Below, piece by piece: positions 40,391 through 53,900 of a stretch of 64,000 nucleotides of DNA. Below the pieces are notes generated by a model. It was not told the origin of the DNA. It saw only the letters and a list, made by a program, of their open reading frames with translations, and did not search any database. Source of the stretch: Sinohyriopsis cumingii (taxonomy: Eukaryota; Mollusca; Bivalvia; Unionida; Unionidae); assembly GCA_028554795.2 (NCBI GenBank), contig CM068842.1:48815574-48879573 (forward strand). The letters are read 5' to 3'. Within the stretch, counting starts at the first letter, position 1. The number at the start of each line of letters is the position of its first letter. The translations under genes and the position numbers were made by a program.

Positions 40391-42191
40391 TGTATGTACC
40401 CCTTTTCTGAACTGTTTTTCTATGTCCCTTAGAATAGGGCAGTGAAACTTGGTTACTTTACATGCCTACCCAGTAACTTTACGTCTATGTCTTAAACGTT
40501 ATATTAATATAAGTATAATCTGATACTCTTTTAGGTCATGCATAGAGAACTGGTCATACTCATTTACCTTGTATAATTTTGCTAGTTTACATTTTGGTGG
40601 TTTTGGAATATTCCCCCTGCATAATGATGAGATTATATCTTATTTTTATTTTTCTTGTTGAACCTGCTGTGGCAAAAGTTCAACATAGCAATTGGTGTTC
40701 TGGTGCATATCCATCCATACGTCTGTCCACACCCTAGGTTAATCTCAGTATTCATGTTTTAACTTTGCTTTCTAATTTGTCTAGGATTTTAAATATAGCT
40801 TGGCAGCAGAATCAACACGTTGGCCATGGCTAGCTTCTTATTTATTCTAAACAAATCAAGATTTAAAAAAATTGAATATATACAGTGGGCTAATTACTAT
40901 TTACACACCTTACAGCTACAAAGACAAATATATACTATACCATGACAGTACAATCAGTTTCAGATAGGTGCTTGATCTTCAAGTCTATTGACTTGATTCC
41001 TTTGCTTTAGTAAATGTGTTTTATTTTCCATTTCTTGGTCCAGAAGGGCATAAAACATTCCTCACGGTCTTTTATGTGATAAGAACACTATTTGCTTTGT
41101 TGGTTTTTATATTTATTTCTCTGTGAACCAATTGAGTGTAAGCTTACATTGTAACTGTTGAATTATGTATTAATTACTGGATGCCATCCCAACTGTATTT
41201 TATGCTTCTTGTATTGTGCCATTTTAGTCAATATTCTTGTACCTAACTTACAATTTTAGTTGATACAAAGGATTTATCAACCTCAAAAAAAAATTGTATA
41301 CATCTCTGCTTATCACGAGTTTCCTGGAGTTGATATATCCTTTTAACAACTACTATAAAAATTCAATGTTTGATCATTCATTCACAAATATAGTTGTTTC
41401 AAGACATGAGATTTCATTCATTTCCACTTTTATAATTTCACTGTTCATATATATATTTTATTTAATTCTTAACTTAGCCAGTATTTTGAATACATTGTAC
41501 ATGTATAAAACTTTGTTGATTCCTGTCATAGAAAGGTACTGATATAGTAAACAGGAAGTTTCATATATATTATCCATTAATGACTGTCTTGGACATTTTG
41601 GTCAAACATTTATTAAAGTTTAATGAAAATTAATGCTAGACTTAAAAAAAGCTAATATTGAATTGTATTTGTCTACATGGCAACAGAAGTTTGTAATTCA
41701 AGTAGTCAGTATGGCTTTAATTGTAATCCAAGTACTCAGTTTTGGCTACAATATATGTCATCTTATTGGTCACTAAAGCTATTAATAGAAGTTTTCATAA
41801 CCTTATTTACAGTATTATGTGTTGTTTAGAAAATTGTGGTAAATGCAAAGCTTCCATTTCTTGTGACTAATTTAGACTGATGCATACTTATTTATGTAAT
41901 CATATACTGCTATCTATTAAAACTTTGTATTATGTGTCATATTTCATGTTATTTTAATACCCTTGTAGCAAATAAGAACTGTTTCATATATGGAATATTG
42001 AATAGTTATTGTAATGGCAGTTTCTGGACATTCTAACAAGATATGTTTGACCCTTTTTGAGTTATCAACAAATGTGGGTTGACAGTTTTCATTGTAAAAC
42101 TCATCAAAAGGGCAATTGCTATTTAAGTATATTCAGTCCCAGGTCAGCTACCATGGGGTGTTCTTGAGCAAGACACTTTACTCTACCTGCC

Positions 42192-42500
42192 TGTGTGTGT
42201 GATTTGGATTTTTAACGTAGCTTTAACAATTTTTCCGTCATATATCTACAGTGTCTGCAGTGTGACAGTTTATAGTGATGTCTAGCATTGGGGCATCATG
42301 CCGCAGACATGTAGCATGGTGTTTCACCCAGTCACATTATCCTGACACCAGGCCAACCAGTCCTAACACTAACCTCTTAATGCTGAGCGCCAAGTGAGGC
42401 AGCTGTTTGTACCATTTTTGTAAGTCTTTGATATGACTCGGCCGGGGATCGAACCCATGACCTCCCACATCTGAGGCAGATGCTCTAACCACTAGGCCTC
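42192..42500 (-). repeat. AC-tailed SINE (family B), full length, best-preserved head
   Basis: On the minus strand it starts GAGGCCTAGTGGTTAGAGCA (A box) and GGTTCGATCCCCGGCC (B box), a convincing tRNA-like head. The family body follows and it ends in CACACACA. This copy is the best reference for family B. Confidence 0.93.
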
Positions 42501-43341
42501 AGAACTAAATAACCTACTTGTATTGCAGTCCATAAAACACCAAACCAAACCGCTGTTCTAGGCATCCTAGTATGTAAATATTTTATATATTCTTTACTTA
42601 AATACTCATCCAGATTCTCTCTACACCAGTGATATGGATACAGACATAGTTAACACAAGAGTTTGGATTGGAAGAAGCCCGATTATTAAGTTCAGTTTGT
42701 CACTCTTTCTATGCATGGGTAATATTTGGTTATCTCCCTTGTGAATGGAACATAACATCTCAAGGATGATTCTGGTGTTGTAGAATTTATTTTAGTCTTG
42801 TAACCTACTTAAGACCAATTAGAATGATTCTGATGTAATAAGCTACAATAAACACTCACTTTTTATCAGCCACACTTCCAAAGAAAGAAAAAATATCCAA
42901 GACAACTCAGAAAAATGATACAAAACAGAAGGACATCCATATTTTTAAAAAATGATCCTAAACCTAAACCTTATTATGTTGTTGATTTTTGGGGTCCAAG
43001 AAAGATGGCTTATTTGTGAGTACATAATTATGTACCTGATAAAACCTCTTTTTATTTGTATTTTTTCCATCATACTTAAAGGCCAAATATAGAATACAAA
43101 TTGCTGGTAACTAAAAAGTTACTTTAAATTCATTTGTCATTTCTACTTTATTAACAGGAAATGCAGGAGGATAAGTTCAATAATTATCTGGGTTCTTTCA
43201 TGAAAAGTCTGCATTAATTAGCACGTTACTAGTGTTAGCTGTGTATTTGTATCAAATTTTCACAATGTATGCAAACAGATCACATTTTCTGAAACTTCGC
43301 AAGAGAGGTGTTGTAAAAGAAATTTAAAAAGAAAGCCTGAC

Positions 43342-43421
43342 TGAATGCATACGCATCCAAAGTGAGACAAGGTGAACCTCGTGAATGCATACGCATCCAA
43401 AGTGAGACAAGGTGAACCTCG
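43342..43421. repeat. Exact 40-bp tandem duplication
   Basis: The 40 bases beginning TGAATGCATACGCATCCAAA are repeated at 43342 and 43382 with no difference seen, so the duplication is recent. Confidence 0.95.
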
Positions 43422-43483
43422 TGAAAACAAAACTTTCGTCCTGTTGCACCATATCTGTCTTCTTATAAACATTTCTTATGTAT

Positions 43484-43830
43484 ACAGGTTAAAAACATTT
43501 GGCCATGTCTTCCATATGAACTTGGTTAAGATGTCATGTCTAGCTATGTCTTACAATATCTATCCGCTTAAAACAACTTTTGGACATATCTTGCCACATC
43601 TGCCTAGTTAAAACAACATGGCCATATCTTGCTACATCTACCTAGTTAAAACAACTTGTGATTAATTCTAATCATGTCTCTCTGCTTGAAGACAATATCT
43701 GGCTATATCTACCATTCTACTTGTTTAAAAAAAAGGACATTTTGGCTGTGTCTTACCATTTTTACCTACATAAAAACAACATTTGGCCATGTCCTGCCAT
43801 ATCTACCTACTTAAAAACAACATTTGATTG
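43484..43830. repeat. Diverged minisatellite, about 40-50 bp units
   Basis: Units resemble AAAACAACATTTGGCCATGT, then CTTGCCATATCTACCTACTT. About eight can be counted with insertions between some. Confidence 0.8.
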
Positions 43831-44732
43831 GTTTTTGACTATGGTCATTTTGTAGCATGATCTGCGAGACTCGTATGTACTTAACTTCTGCCTGGACACA
43901 TGAATCCTGATGGATCAGAGATAACTGGAAAATTAAAACTTAAATCATACCAAGTTTCACAAGCATAAAATGGTGTCAACAAACAAACCTTAAATTGTGA
44001 AAATATTGGTCACATTTATGACAGTAATTTGAAGGCAGCTATATCAGACCTGTTAAAGATGAGCAAACATTTTATGTTGTGAAAATGCCACATGTACCAT
44101 AATTTAAAAATCTGATGATAATGATTAACAGTACTCTTTACATAGTTTGTGTATAATGAGAACTAATATTATACATCATGCAACAAATGTGTACAAAATA
44201 AAATAGAGAAAAACTGCTAATGGAAATAGTATAGTATGTAAGATGAAACCTTATCTTGTAAGTTTAGATCACTTTCCTATTCAGATCACCATATATCAGT
44301 CATGTTATCTTTGGAGGGTGGGGGTGGTATTTTATGTCTGATTCTGAGGTGACAATGATAATAAAAATAAATGACAAAACATCAATTAGTAACCCATTTC
44401 ATTTTGTGTACAATTTACATTGATTGATGACTTATATCAATGTTCCAGAGAAACAATACACCAAATAATGAATTTGGTAATAATAAGTTCATTTTTATCA
44501 AAACTTATGGCATATTTGTAAGGAACATACATCTAGTGTGAAGTATATATCACAGACATGTTTTATGCAAACTTACAAAATATGGCTGATCACTTACACC
44601 AAGAATAAGCTATTAAACCTCTTACACTGTAACTGACATGTTTTAATATCTAGTCCAACATCTTCACTGAAATCTCATCTTTTCATTCAGTCCATGTTTT
44701 CTAATTCATTTAATCCATTGTTCTCATTTTAT

Positions 44733-44733
44733 C

Positions 44734-44791
<58 letters not shown>

Positions 44792-44810
44792 GTGTGTGTG
44801 TGTGTGTGTC
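44733..44810 (+). repeat. TA then TG dinucleotide microsatellite
   Basis: A TA run from about 44737 is followed by ATATATGTGTGTGTGTGTGT up to about 44809. Confidence 0.95.
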
Positions 44811-45074
44811 TGTGTTAATGTAGTAATTTTTAATAAATGTAGTAATTTTTATAATGAAGCTACCACAAATTAGTTAACTGTATCTAAAATGAATTTTACC
44901 TTTCATAATTTGAAAATAACCCAAGGGTATTTCAAATTATTAACAAAAGTCAGCTAGAGATGACACCCCCCCCACTTCCCTGCTTATGTAAAGACTTCTA
45001 TTGAAAGTATCTTATAGACTGTCATTCTCAATTTATATACTACTTTTGATAGTACTCTAATGTGCAACAATTTC

Positions 45075-45915
45075 AAATTTTATAATTTTAATGCTAGTAG
45101 CCTATGGTCCACTACTCTCAAATTTTATACTACTTATACTAGTAGCCTATGATCTACCACTCCCAAATTTTATACTCTCTTGCTAGAAGCCTATGGTCCA
45201 CCACTCTCAAATTTTATACTACTTATGCTAGAAGCCTATGATCTACCACTCCCAATTTCTATACTACTTTTGCTAGTAGCCTATGGTCCACAAACTCCCA
45301 GTTTTTCTATTACTTTTGCTAGAAGCCTATGGTCCACCACTCTCAAATTTTATACTACTCTTGCTAGAAGCCTATGGTCCACCACTCTCAATTTTTATAC
45401 TATTAATGCTAGTACCCTATGGGGCAACACTCTCAGTTTTGATACTATTAATGCTAGTACCCTAAGGGGCAACACTCTCAGTTTTGATACTATTAATGCT
45501 AGTACCCTAAGGGGCAACACTCTCAGTTTTGATACTACTTATGCTTGTAACCAATGGTTTGTCACTTTCAATTTTGATACTATTTACACCAGAACCCTAT
45601 GGTCTGTCACTTTCAGTTTTGTATGCTATGTATGCTAGAATCCTATGGTCTGTCACTTTTAATTTTGTATACTATGTATGCTACAATCCTATGGTCTGTG
45701 ACTCAGTTTTTTTACAACCTATGCTAGTATCATGTGGTGCAACACTCACAATTTTTATATTACCTATGCTAGTAGCCAATGGTCCACCATTCTCAATTTT
45801 TATGCTAGTGCTCCATGGTACAACACTCAATGTTTATACTACTTAAAATAACAGCCTACGGTCTATGACTCAATTTTTATACTACTTATGCTAGTACCCT
45901 ATGGTCTAACACTCA
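45075..45915. repeat. Minisatellite, 45-bp unit, about 18 units
   Basis: TGCTAGAAGCCTATGGTCCA, then CCACTCTCAAATTTTATACT, recurs every 45 bases (for example TGCTAG at 45181 and 45226). A sub-block with GGGGCAACACTCTCAGTTTT is homogenised. The period divides by three, which explains the 152-codon frame. Confidence 0.95.
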
Positions 45916-46336
45916 ATTTTATATACTATCTAAGCTGCACGTTGTTTCTATGGTAACATAAAAATACAGAATGCAGATCATTCTAAGTATCAATGACATC
46001 ACCATGCAACTTACTTGACACATGTACCAAGTTTGGTTAAAATATCAAGAAACACATATGTTTAAGAACAGACAGACAGCAAAAACCACAACCCCTTTAT
46101 TACATACTGGGAGGATAAAACACTAGAGATGACTGAGCGATATACATCCCCAACCCAGCCTGAATGTCTGCTTTGAAACTGAATGATTTCAAGATTACAT
46201 ATGTAGGAAGTTCATATGTACAAAGTGTACAGGGAAGTGATAGGCAAGTTTTCCTGCATATGTGAAAGCATGAATAGTGGATGGATGATAAACAAAGAAA
46301 TGGACAAAAATGTAAAAGTACTGAAACTGAAGAATA

Positions 46337-46740
46337 GCAAAAGACACATCTACATCACTAATCTAACATGTATTTGACATATCTACCATGGTTTGAGAGT
46401 CTTGCTATGCCAATAAAAGTGTGAACCATGGGTTGATGAACGGAAAAACAGACAAAAAATTACTAACACTAAAGACCTGAGGACTGTAAAAGGCACATTT
46501 GCATCACTAGTCCAATATGTGTACCAAGTATGACAGAGATATTTTTAATGGTTTGAGTTACATTCCAGAGACAAGTGTGAACAAAGGACAAATAGACAAT
46601 AAAATGGACAAAAACAAATAATGAAAATGAAGTGTGAATAGCAAAAAGCACATCTGAACTACAAGACTAATATGTGTACAAAGTTTCATTGAGATACCTT
46701 GATGGATTTGAGAGATCTGCTCAAGAAACAAACAAGTTTA
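46337..46740. repeat. Tandem repeat, 151-bp unit, 3 units
   Basis: AAAAGACACATCTACATCAC (46337), AAAAGGCACATTTGCATCAC (46488) and AAAAAGCACATCTGAACTAC (46639) are exactly 151 apart. Each is followed by an ATATGTGTACCAAGT-like segment and TGGTTTGAGAG-like sequence. More diverged units may extend left to about 46020. Confidence 0.8.
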
Positions 46741-47205
46741 TGCACCAATTAACATATATAGTTTTCCCCATATATTTTAAACAGGGGATATCAAAAATGA
46801 ATCACAAATGTTCTTTATTGGTTTATACTTTGTCTTCAGCCAAAATGATTATTGATCATACTGACATTACACTGGTATGCTAGTGAGAATGCAATGCCCA
46901 ACTCAGCACTACATGTGCATTCTACAGCCAAAATTCTCCCATGGACAATAATTCAGGGTTGCTTTATGAAACTGTTTAATTTCCGCAAACGATGAAGGTT
47001 TCTACCCATATGCTAGTAAATGTTATGATCGTTGTGAATAAGAATTTTCTTAATAAAATGGAACCAATTAATAACAAATTCAAAAGACAAATGTCTTCAA
47101 ATATACTAAGTTTCATTAGGAATGTTAATAAATTCAAAATATAATCACTACCAGTTCATTATTTCTGATTTATTTAAAATTTCTATCTGCAAATTTAATC
47201 TGATT

Positions 47206-47470
47206 TACTACATGCTAGTACAAATTAATCAAATGTACTACATGTTATTACAAATTAATCAAATGTACTACATGTTAGTACAAATTAATCAAATGTACTA
47301 TATGTTAGTACAAATTAATCAAATGTACTACATGTTAGTACAAAGTGATACAGTTTACTACAGGTTAGTACAAATGAATCAAATCTACTACATGTAAGTA
47401 TAAATTACTCAGATTTACTAGTTAATACAATTTAATCAGATTTACTAGTTAATACAATTTAGTCAGATTT
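47206..47470. repeat. Minisatellite, 30-bp unit
   Basis: TACATGTTAGTACAAATTAA followed by TCAAATGTAC repeats about nine times with growing divergence toward 47470. It lies about 270 bases downstream of the PLBD2 stop. Confidence 0.95.
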
Positions 47471-47742
47471 TACAGTATATCTAACAACAACAATGACATA
47501 AAATTTAAACTGATATTTTCTCATAACTTTAAAAAGGAAAATATTCATATTGTAATGATATTAAATTCATATCAAACAATCAAATAAATGATTTATAACA
47601 TCTGAGTAAAAATTAATTTATCTCAGTCATTAACAGAATAAGAAATTGGTATATATAAATGACATGCAACAGCTATTTAATTGGATTACACTTAATGTAA
47701 AAAAGTACCATTACTTATTTAAGTTTTTCTCTATAATTCTCA

Positions 47743-47946
47743 TCACAATTTGCATAAAACCTTCAAATCATTATCTAATGCTGTCCCATTGAAGTATATT
47801 GGGTCAAACTTATAAAGGTCTGGTAGCCCAATGTGTGGGACATCCTTAAAATCTGAAGAGCTCCATTGGAAAGGAGGGAGATCATCCCAGGTTGGTCCAG
47901 AAATGGCTTTGAACTTCAACGCTTTAAACATGTCACTGTCTGTTAC
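47743..47946 (-). CDS. PLBD2: PLBD2 terminal exon with stop
   Basis: The acceptor is TTATATAG. The exon reads VTDSDMFKALKFKAISGPTW, then PPFQWSSSDFK, GLPDLYKFDPIYFNGT and a tail ending VLCKL before TGA at 47745-47743. The tail runs longer than the human end, which stops soon after the equivalent of FDPI. Confidence 0.94.
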   Translation of the reverse strand, partial: VTDSDMFKALKFKAISGPTWDDLPPFQWSSSDFKDVPHIGLPDLYKFDPIYFNGTALDNDLKVLCKL

Positions 47947-50900
47947 CTATATAAGAAAACACAAGAGAAAAATCAAGGTAAACTCATGTTTGGGTTTTAA
48001 AAAAATACATTTACAGTCAAATAAACTGAGAGTAAGGACCATCTTTCCTCATCCAGTTAATGAGGAAATGTAAGAAAGTAACATAACTACTTGTCCTGAA
48101 GAAAAAAACATCTAGCAATTTTGATTTCAGTGTGTGAATCATGTTGAAAGCGTAAGTTCTGTGCAGAATGTGGTATGTCACCTGCAAATGATGTTATGAT
48201 TCTGCCGAAAAATGTTATAAATAATGGAGTTTCTCACCTGTATGTAGTATTAGGTAGGGTCCTGCAGAATCACATGTTGAGAGCATAAGTGTACTGCAAA
48301 ATGTGACATCTCACCTGTGAGTAGTGTTAGGATAATTCCTGCAGAGTCACATGTAGAGAGCACAAGTGTGCTGCAAAATGTGATGCCTCACCTGTGAGGA
48401 GTGTTAGGATAATTCCTCCAGAGTCTCTTGTAGAGAGCATAAGTGTACTGCAAAATGTGACGTCTCACCTGTGAGTGGTGTTAGGATAATTCCTGTAGAG
48501 TCACATGTTGAGAGCATAAGTGTAATGCAAAATGTGATGTCTCACCTGTGAGTGGTGTTAAGATAATTCCTGCAGAGTAACATGTAGAGAGCACAAGTGT
48601 ACTGCAAAATGTGACGTGTCACCTGTGAGTAGTGTTAGGATAGGTCCTGCAGAGTCACATGTAAAGAGCATAAGTGTACTGCAAAATGTGATGTCTCACC
48701 TGTGTGTAGTGTTAGGATAGGTCCTTCAGAGTCACATGTTGAGAGCATAACAAGCATTCTGCAGAATGAATTGTCTCGCCTGTGAATAGTATTTGGATTC
48801 TGCTTCCACACCCAGTACAGGAACTTAACAATACATTTTTGTAAAAAGTTTGGACATATCAATATTCAAAACAAAAGTGAAGTAGCATACAGCCACTGAT
48901 GTAGAAGATTTGTGACTTAAAATCATTAAGAATGTTGACACACTCCACCAGCATCTGAAAAGTGATAAAGTATTTGCTTACCCTGCCATTTGTTTGTACC
49001 CAACTACTGAAATTAAAACGAAAACCATCATGGCTATGCAAAATGCACAAAACATTTTAATCCTAAATATATAATTTCTAACCTGACTGTCACCGTTGTC
49101 AATTTAATCCTAAATATATAATTTCTAACCTGACTGTCACCATTGTCATTTTAATCCTAAATATATAACTTCTAACCGAACTGTCACCATTGTCATTTTA
49201 CTCCTAAATATATATGAGAGTTACATCTTTCTATTTTGTTACATTTTTAAAAAATAGAAATATAAAATAATGACATTGCAAATATTGGATGCAGGTAACA
49301 GTTTTTCCTGAAAATGGACCATTCTAGAAATCAGAACTGGAAAGTGAACAGTCTGTCTGACTGTTTACAGTGACAGCTTCTGTTTGGTTTGAAATGCTAA
49401 CAAGATGACAATGATAGGGACCACATGGCAACAATCAAGTTGGAAATTATACATTGAGTAATAGACTAAGTTTTGTGCATTTTTAATATCCTTGATGCAT
49501 TTCATTTTTAAAACCAGCAGGAGGATAAGCAATTACCATTAATCTGTTTTGCCATTCACAGGTGAGACAAAAACCAGGAGAAGCCAAATTATGAGACTCC
49601 CTTTTTGTCAAGCTTACCTTTTATTTCGCTAGACTAGAAAGTAAAATAAAACTGTAATAATGTGCTTAATCTAACAAGATGCCCAAGTGGATCTGAGATT
49701 GCTCATCTGACCAACATACACCTAATAACCTGAGCGGCTGGACAAAACATTTGGTCATCAGGATGGTTCTTGTTCTTGTTGCATATCTGATCGCACACCA
49801 GCAGCACTGGTCCTGAATTGAAATATCTTTATGTATGGATGCTGGTCAAATTCTCTTCAGCATTTGTTGTTTTTTTTTTTTTTTTTAAAGTTGTGTAAAT
49901 GCACTGTACGTTTAGTAACAACAGCCATATTTGAAGAAAGAAGTTAGGGCACTTTTGTCATATCTGGCAGAACTCTGTTGAGTAGTTATTTAGAAAAAGT
50001 TATTAATGGTTCTGCTATTTTTAAAAACAGCAGTCATATTTGATGGCAGATTAGCATCATTTGTAAAAACGTAAAAGCTCTGTATGCCAGAATGCTTTCA
50101 TTTTTTTCACAAAAGCACCAAAAATAAATGAATTCACAGTATATGATAACAAAAAGACTGTGACAAGTTTGTTTCAATCCAGACCAAAATATTTATTCAC
50201 CAATCAGGCTCAGGCAAACTGAACCTACCTGGCTGAAATCGATCAAGCAATATATATTCTGTGTTCAACATAATACTTGCACATGCATTCCTAAGTACAC
50301 ACTATTCCTTTTTATTAAAGCCAAAAAACAAGAGCCCCATGAAAGAACTGGCACTCTTCTGGCCAAATAGAATTTTCTGGAATTCAAGTATATTTCTTTT
50401 TTAAAAATGCTGAGTGTTAAAACCATCTCTGCTATATTTGAGCAATATTAAGAGTTTCCAAGAGGATGCTAATACTACCACTGGCAGTCACCAAACACCA
50501 TGTCAATATGACCATCCAATCAGGAATAAGTATTATAAATTAAAGATGGCTGCTATAGTGGTCCTATTAGAAGCCAAATCAGCACCATTTTAATTTAGAA
50601 CTTGATATCATAAGAAGTCTTCTAGTGCAAACCTATATCAACATGATTTTGCATTAGGAGGTGTAGCATTAACAAGAATTTCAAGATGGCAGCCATATTG
50701 GAAGTCAGATCAACACAATTTTCACCTAGCTCTAACTAGACATCACATGAAAGCCTTTTGGTGACAATGATCACTCTTCCAGGAGTAGTAGTAGTAATGG
50801 TGGCGCTCACCAGATAATATGTACTTTTGAGAGAGTGACGTATGTAAGGTGAAGTAGTTCGCATTTAAAACAAGCACAGTGGAGAGAATGTTTGCATACC

Positions 50901-53900
50901 TCTATGCTACATTAATGTAATGTGGATGATATTTCTTTTGGATATTGTACTTTTGGAAATTTTACATGATTTAAGCACACTGCTAACTAAAATGACTGCT
51001 CCCTTGTGTTAAAAAATCAGTCTGAATTAGTCTAAAGTACACTATACATAGCAGCTATTAAAATAGGGAAAATGAATTTTGCCAGACTAGACAATACCAG
51101 CTTCTGAAAGTGCAATGAATGAATTACCAAATATATAAAATGTAAAAAAAGTTATCGGCTCTTTTTTATACAATTTACCTCTGAAGTTCAGGAAGTGAAA
51201 ATGACCAAGTAGAGCTAGCACTTTTTTGAAAGGTGCACATTTGAAGTAAGGCCAAGCTGTATACTCTATAACCCATAGTACACCCATCAATCATACACCA
51301 AAATAAAGGGAATTAAAGGTTCTTTGCATTATACCTAAGATATACAAGGTCTTTTTTAAATAGCCAGTATAACCAGTGAGGAAAGCCGGGGACATTCTTT
51401 TTCTTTAAAATCCTAACCCTATGCAAAATGCGAAACTGTATAGCGCCACCAATAAGGTTTTCAATATGGACATTATCATGGCCATCAGATCAGCACTAAT
51501 TTCATTTAGGACCAACTAGAAAGTCTTCTCATGAGAATCCAATGTCAGTAAGTCTTTCCATTCAGAAGGAGCAGTGATGCAAGATTATCAAGATGACTGT
51601 CATAGTAGACATAGCGGACATCAGTATAATTTTCATTTAGGATGGAAGTCTTTTAGTGTTTTGAGTATCCATTCATAAAGAGATGCTAAAACAAGAGTTT
51701 GAAGATGGTGACTTATTGGATATTGGATATCATAGGGCACCATTTTAATTTAGGCCTAGGTAGACATCATACGAAGTCTTCTGATTAAAATCCCATGCTG
51801 ATATGACTTTCCATTAAGAAGGAGCAGCAATAGCAAGATTTTCAAGATGGATGCCATGGCCACCATATTTCAAATCAGAACTATTTTCAGCTAGGACCAA
51901 CTGTACATCACTCACAAGTCTTTCATGCTGATATAACTATCCATTCAAGAGATGTAGCAATCAGATTTTCAACATGGCCACTATGGCAGCCATACTGGAT
52001 CTCTGAGCGGCACCATCCTGACTTGGGACCAACTAGACCTTGAGATGAATGTTTGTATGTGTGAAAAGTTTTATGGCAATCCTCAAAGTAGTTTATTCTT
52101 GTGGGTCAGCCGTTTTTTCCTAAGTTTTCTCGGGTTCTTCCTCCACCATTAATACTGGCCGCCATGTATAGCCTATCGTGTGCTGCAAAATGGCGTTAAA
52201 CCCCACAACAACAACAACAACAACAAAGTAGTGTAGGAGGAGTTAGTATTAACAAACTTGTAATAACAGATTGACAACAGACACTGGATGACAGACAACT
52301 GTAAGCTCTTCTGGCTTGTAAATGGTAGAGCTATAACTGATAATCGGTATAAAAAAAGTTCTAGATTTAGCTCATGAAATAGTTTTTAAAAATTACTGAT
52401 GATGAGATGTACTGTTCTGAAACATCAAAATTTATTGGCATTCTTCCCAACTCATTTATCTAGAAGTGCAAAAAGATACTGGAAAAATATTTATTTTTAA
52501 ATTTGTTACTATTATGTACAATTTAAGAACAGGAAATTGGTTAAAATAAGTTAAATAACAACATTCAGTTAATTAAGAAAGGATATTGGAAAAAAGTTAC
52601 TGCTAAATTAAGATCGTGATTTTCCATCAGAAAGAACTAATACTTGGATGTAAATAAGAAAAACAGCAAAGCAAGCTGATTTAATTATAAAATACATCAT
52701 AACAGTTTATCTTGTAAATATGCACAAATTATAATAAGAAAAAGCCACTTCTAAACATCACTAAATATCAGTCATGATATGACAGCTCCACCTGAAACTT
52801 CATAATGCCATACACTACCCCAAACAGTGCTATCGATGTAGTTATCCACTGTTAAACTAGACACCATTAGAAAATATTTGGTGAAAAACAACTGCCAATA
52901 TGACCATCAGTACATTCATTGTAACAGCCATAATGTGGGACACCATTTTCCTTTTGGTCCAACTGGACATTATAAGAAATCTTCTGTTGAAAACCCAAAG
53001 TAGATATGATTTTCTACTTAGGAGAAGCAGCAGTAACATGATTTTCAAGATGATCACATTTGGTGGCCACATTTGGTGTTATATCACCATCATTTTCACC
53101 CAGGACCAAAATGAAGAAATATCAATATTTCAAGATGTCTGCTGGAGTGGCTGTATTGGATGTCTGGTTTGTGCAATTTTCATTTAGGATATTAATACCT
53201 GATCAGGAATTACTTTTTTCATTTAGGATCAACTAGACATCATGAGAAGTGTTCTGGTGAAACCCCATCTCAAAATGATTCTTTGTTAAGGAGGTATAGC
53301 AATAAGATTTCCAAGATTTCCATATTGGATGTCTCATTAACACATTTTGATTTAGGACCAACTAGACATCTTAAGAAGTCTTTAGTGAAAACCTCATGTT
53401 TTGATATGTCCATCCATTTTGAAGAAGAAGAGATTTTCAAAAGCCCATCCATTTTGAAGAAGTAGAGATTTTCAAAATGGCTGCTGTGGCAGTCATATTG
53501 GATGTCTGTGCAGCATCATTTTCAATTACTAGACCTTGGGATGAATGTATGTTTAATTGCCATCCTCTAAGTAGTTTGGTTGGCCCAGGATAGCAAACTT
53601 GTGTGACAGACAATGACCAATGAAGAACAGGCCATACCATAAGTTCTTCTGATGTATGACCAGGAAAGACAAATATCAATCAGTGAGTGCAAGCATCCCA
53701 AATTCAGCTTACCTCATGAGAGAATGGTGGTTGCTAACCACCCACCCCACCCATTCATGATTTTGCTTGGAAACTACCACCATGAATATCTGGTTCCTTG
53801 ATACCACTTTACTTTGAAGGTTAATTTAGTCTAACAAACAGATAAAACATCTTTTTTTGTGCTTTAATAGTGAAACCATATTGAAAGAAAGTGAATATCA

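Larger units (their letters stand above)
34782..47742. other. Intergenic region between the two convergent stop codons
   Basis: No gene is recognised in 13 kb. The 3' UTRs of both genes must start at its edges, but I cannot fix their poly(A) sites; AATAAA occurs at 35444 on the plus strand. The region contains the repeats listed separately. I see nothing in 35130-37665, 37975-38460, 38790-39330, 40400-42190, 42505-43340 and 43835-44730. Confidence 0.75.

Noticed and set aside
45180-45638. 152-codon frame
   Set aside because: It is explained by the 45-bp minisatellite; the peptide is only the repeat in translation.
48135-48790. CRISPR-like regular array
   Set aside because: The whole 77-bp unit is repeated with no unique spacers. 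It is a minisatellite in an animal intron, as are the 47-, 41-, 40- and 30-bp arrays.
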